From: Spirodela intermedia
Lineage: Eukaryota > Streptophyta > Magnoliopsida > Alismatales > Araceae
Length of the DNA stretch: 64,000 bases
Assembly (NCBI GenBank): GCA_902729315.2
Contig: LR746267.1
Location: 4,217,386-4,281,385 of the forward strand
Direction of reading: 5' to 3'
Each line of letters starts with the position of its first letter. Position 1 is the first letter of the stretch. Positions 61,888 to 64,000 of this stretch are shown piece after piece. The position numbers were made by a program, and so were the translations under genes. The notes beneath the pieces were generated by a model. That model saw only the letters and a program-made list of their open reading frames with translations, was not told where the DNA came from and searched no databases.

Positions 61888-63503
61888 TGTGTTGTATAGT
61901 AAATCATACAAATTTAAAATTTATAAAACTAGAAAAATACAAATTTTTAGATATTTAGAAGTATTTATGAACAAACATATCAATTATAATTCAATAAAAG
62001 TTATAAAAATAGCATTAATTTTCTAGGTTGATCATAAGGATGTAATATAATATCTAGTAATTATTTAGATTTTTTTTCAAAAAATACTATTTTCTATGAA
62101 TTTTATATTAGTAAATGAAAAAAAAAAATATTTAAAATTCATAAAAAAAGGAAATAAGGGTGTGGACATCAAGATGACGTCAATGCCTGACAAATGCAAA
62201 TCGGGTGAAAATAGAGTTCTACTCGGTGATTCTTACATAAGTGATTATAGATGATTTAATTGATCAAATTAAGATTTGTAAAAGTTGAAAGAATCGTAAT
62301 TGAGAGAAGTATATTTTGGTAAATTAAAATCACATAAATTATCACTAAATGAAACATAAAGTAAGTTGAAAGTAAGAAAATAGAGTTCCAAGGTCACAGT
62401 GGTGATGCGTCAATAATGCACCAGAATCTTGAGTGTTTGGGAGGATAGTCGTTAGTGTCTATGGCCTCAAAGGCTCTCCTTGGACAAGGATGATGTGGGC
62501 AATCTCTAAATCTCCTTCTAAAGTCTAGAGATCAATGAAATGGGTCGTCAAATCATCTCGGCGGTTGTCACACAGTAGAGCAGAAAAACAGTGACTTTGC
62601 GGCTCTCTAGCGGCTGTTACTTGACAGAGAAGAGCTAGATGAAGGTGGGGCATATGTTAGGGAGCTTTATCCTTAGGTCTGCGTAGCAAGAGGAGGCTCT
62701 TCATTGCATCTGATATGCTATCAAGAGGTGACGACTCGTCTCCTAGCAAATTGTCCTCTTCCCTATGATGGCTTGTTTGTCGATTAATTAGAAATACTTT
62801 ACTCGATGGATTCGTGATCCTTTTATCGTGAATCATTCAGCTATTTTAGTAACAATGCTTCGTAAATTGCATTGATGAAATTTTCGTTGATGATCTAGCA
62901 ATTCTAGTTACTTAATCCTTCACTAATAATTTGCAAGAAAGTCACGATAATCAGATAAAAAAATATGAGTTTTGGCTCTAGGAGGATTCGAACCCATGCT
63001 AGTTGCCCACCCCTTTTTGAAGAAGGTGATGTGTGTTTAGTCCTACATCGGTTGTGCACCAAAGTTTCTAGCGAATATAAAGTAATATTAGATTCCCGAT
63101 CAAGTCCTTTTCTCATGTGTGTACGACCAAACCTTGCCCCACAGCCGACTAGCCACTGATGACGTGGAAGGAGAGTGTCACACATGTGCCCCCATCAATT
63201 CAAGTCACTTGAGCCCCTACTCGCAGCTCCTGCCCAACTACGCTTCCAACCCGCTTGCAGGCCTGGCTGGTTGGCGGCCCCCACCTATTTTGTTATATTT
63301 TTATTTTAATTTCTTTTCTTTTATTTATTACAAAAGTAAGACTGTAAAAATCGTATAAAATCACATAATTACCTAAAAATTAACATTAATTAACTGAAAA
63401 TCATTTTTCACATTTTAACACAAATATGAGGCTATTTATCATGAGTTAAGGTTAAAACTATATGATTTACTAATTATGAACTCATGATAATGAAAACTTA
63501 TCA
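61888..63503 (-). mobile_element. Decayed LTR, gypsy family, between direct repeats
   Basis: A minus-strand LTR of about 1616 bp. It ends aatgaaaacttatca at 63503, but its other end lacks the first dozen or so bases (begins around tgttgtatagtaaatc). No 5-bp target duplication is visible; instead a 156-bp direct repeat flanks it. The tRNA-like box is intact as GGTTCGAATCC on the minus strand (about 62985-62996). Confidence 0.85.
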
Positions 63504-63504
63504 A

Positions 63505-63659
63505 GGTAGCTCTTCTCTTTTCCTCCCAAATGATGGGGATAGTGGAATAGACCCCTCTTTTTAGTAGATCTCTCTAGCAAGTAACATAACATTTTTAGCC
63601 AATACTTCTGTGACTTTTAGTGTGGTGTGGCACATTCGGACAAAACCAAGCCACCACAC
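63505..63659. repeat. 156-bp direct repeat, right copy
   Basis: Right partner of 61731-61886, with about ten single-base differences. It begins within 2 bp of the LTR terminus. Confidence 0.9.
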
Positions 63660-64000
63660 TAGTGTCTCTAGTTGTCTTTGAGGTAGACTAAATTCAAACA
63701 ATAATTTCTTTTGTACTTTCAACATTTATTTACCTACTTTTATTATTTATTTATATTTTATGAAAATTTATTTCTGTTTCATACATATTTTGATAGAAAT
63801 GAGTAGAACTTAAAAAAAACTTGATGAATGATTTTTATTCATTTTCTGAATCCTTCAAAACTCGTATGAGATCAAGTTAAGATTGTGTTTAACTTAGTTA
63901 AGATTCTTTTATTTTTGAACACGAAATTAGTGAGATTAAAGGCTGATTAATGAGCTTTGAATTGTTAAAATAAGGTGAGAGACATTCATGACTGACCTCA
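63660..64000. other. AT-rich end of window, nothing recognised
   Basis: No ORF, repeat or retroelement motif that I can support. Confidence 0.5.

Overview
This is a plant nuclear window, probably from a monocot. The coding exons are GC-rich, the intergenic DNA is very AT-rich, introns follow GT-AG, and most of the sequence is decayed LTR retrotransposon. CT/GA microsatellites are unusually frequent. The species cannot be named from sequence alone. One 10-N assembly gap lies at 22029-22038.

Left part (1-19,500). Three apparently intact S-domain receptor-like kinase genes (G-type lectin RLKs) lie head to tail on the minus strand: 2518-5633, 9552-12794 and 14561-18376. Each resolves into the usual seven exons (S-domain exon, transmembrane exon, five kinase exons). 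The joined lengths are exact multiples of three (821, 825 and 845 aa). The first two are a tandem duplicate pair. Their kinase exons 5-6 and the intron between them are nearly identical, while their ectodomains have diverged. Copia relics (300-1450 and 8546-9402) and a decayed LTR (7018-8544) sit between the genes.

Middle (19,500-38,400). Much of this is AT-rich sequence without a gene. It contains a GA-rich minisatellite block (22,640-23,460) and a faint copia gag relic (24,110-24,420). There is one well-supported minus-strand gene for an NPH3-family BTB protein (29977-32116, three exons, 535 aa). A KIC/PBP1-type EF-hand gene at 37373-37715 is broken by several frameshifts.

Right part (38,400-64,000). 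This is a retrotransposon graveyard whose order of events can be read directly. A minus-strand copia element was invaded by a Ty3/gypsy element (44577-58782). The internal region of that element was then hit by three LTRs of its own family, and one of those was hit by two more. Each insertion has TG...CA-type ends and a 5-bp target duplication. A further family LTR (42144-43783) sits in the same copia relic. Next to it, at 38,480-42,010, is an array of about nine units of about 390 bp, each carrying the YVDD region of a copia reverse transcriptase. Near the right end another family LTR is bracketed by a 156-bp direct repeat.

I did not find a clearly new molecular system. The strongest leads are the nested LTR stratigraphy, the RT-derived tandem array, a repeat-prone segment inside the LTR, and the conversion-like pattern in the kinase pair.
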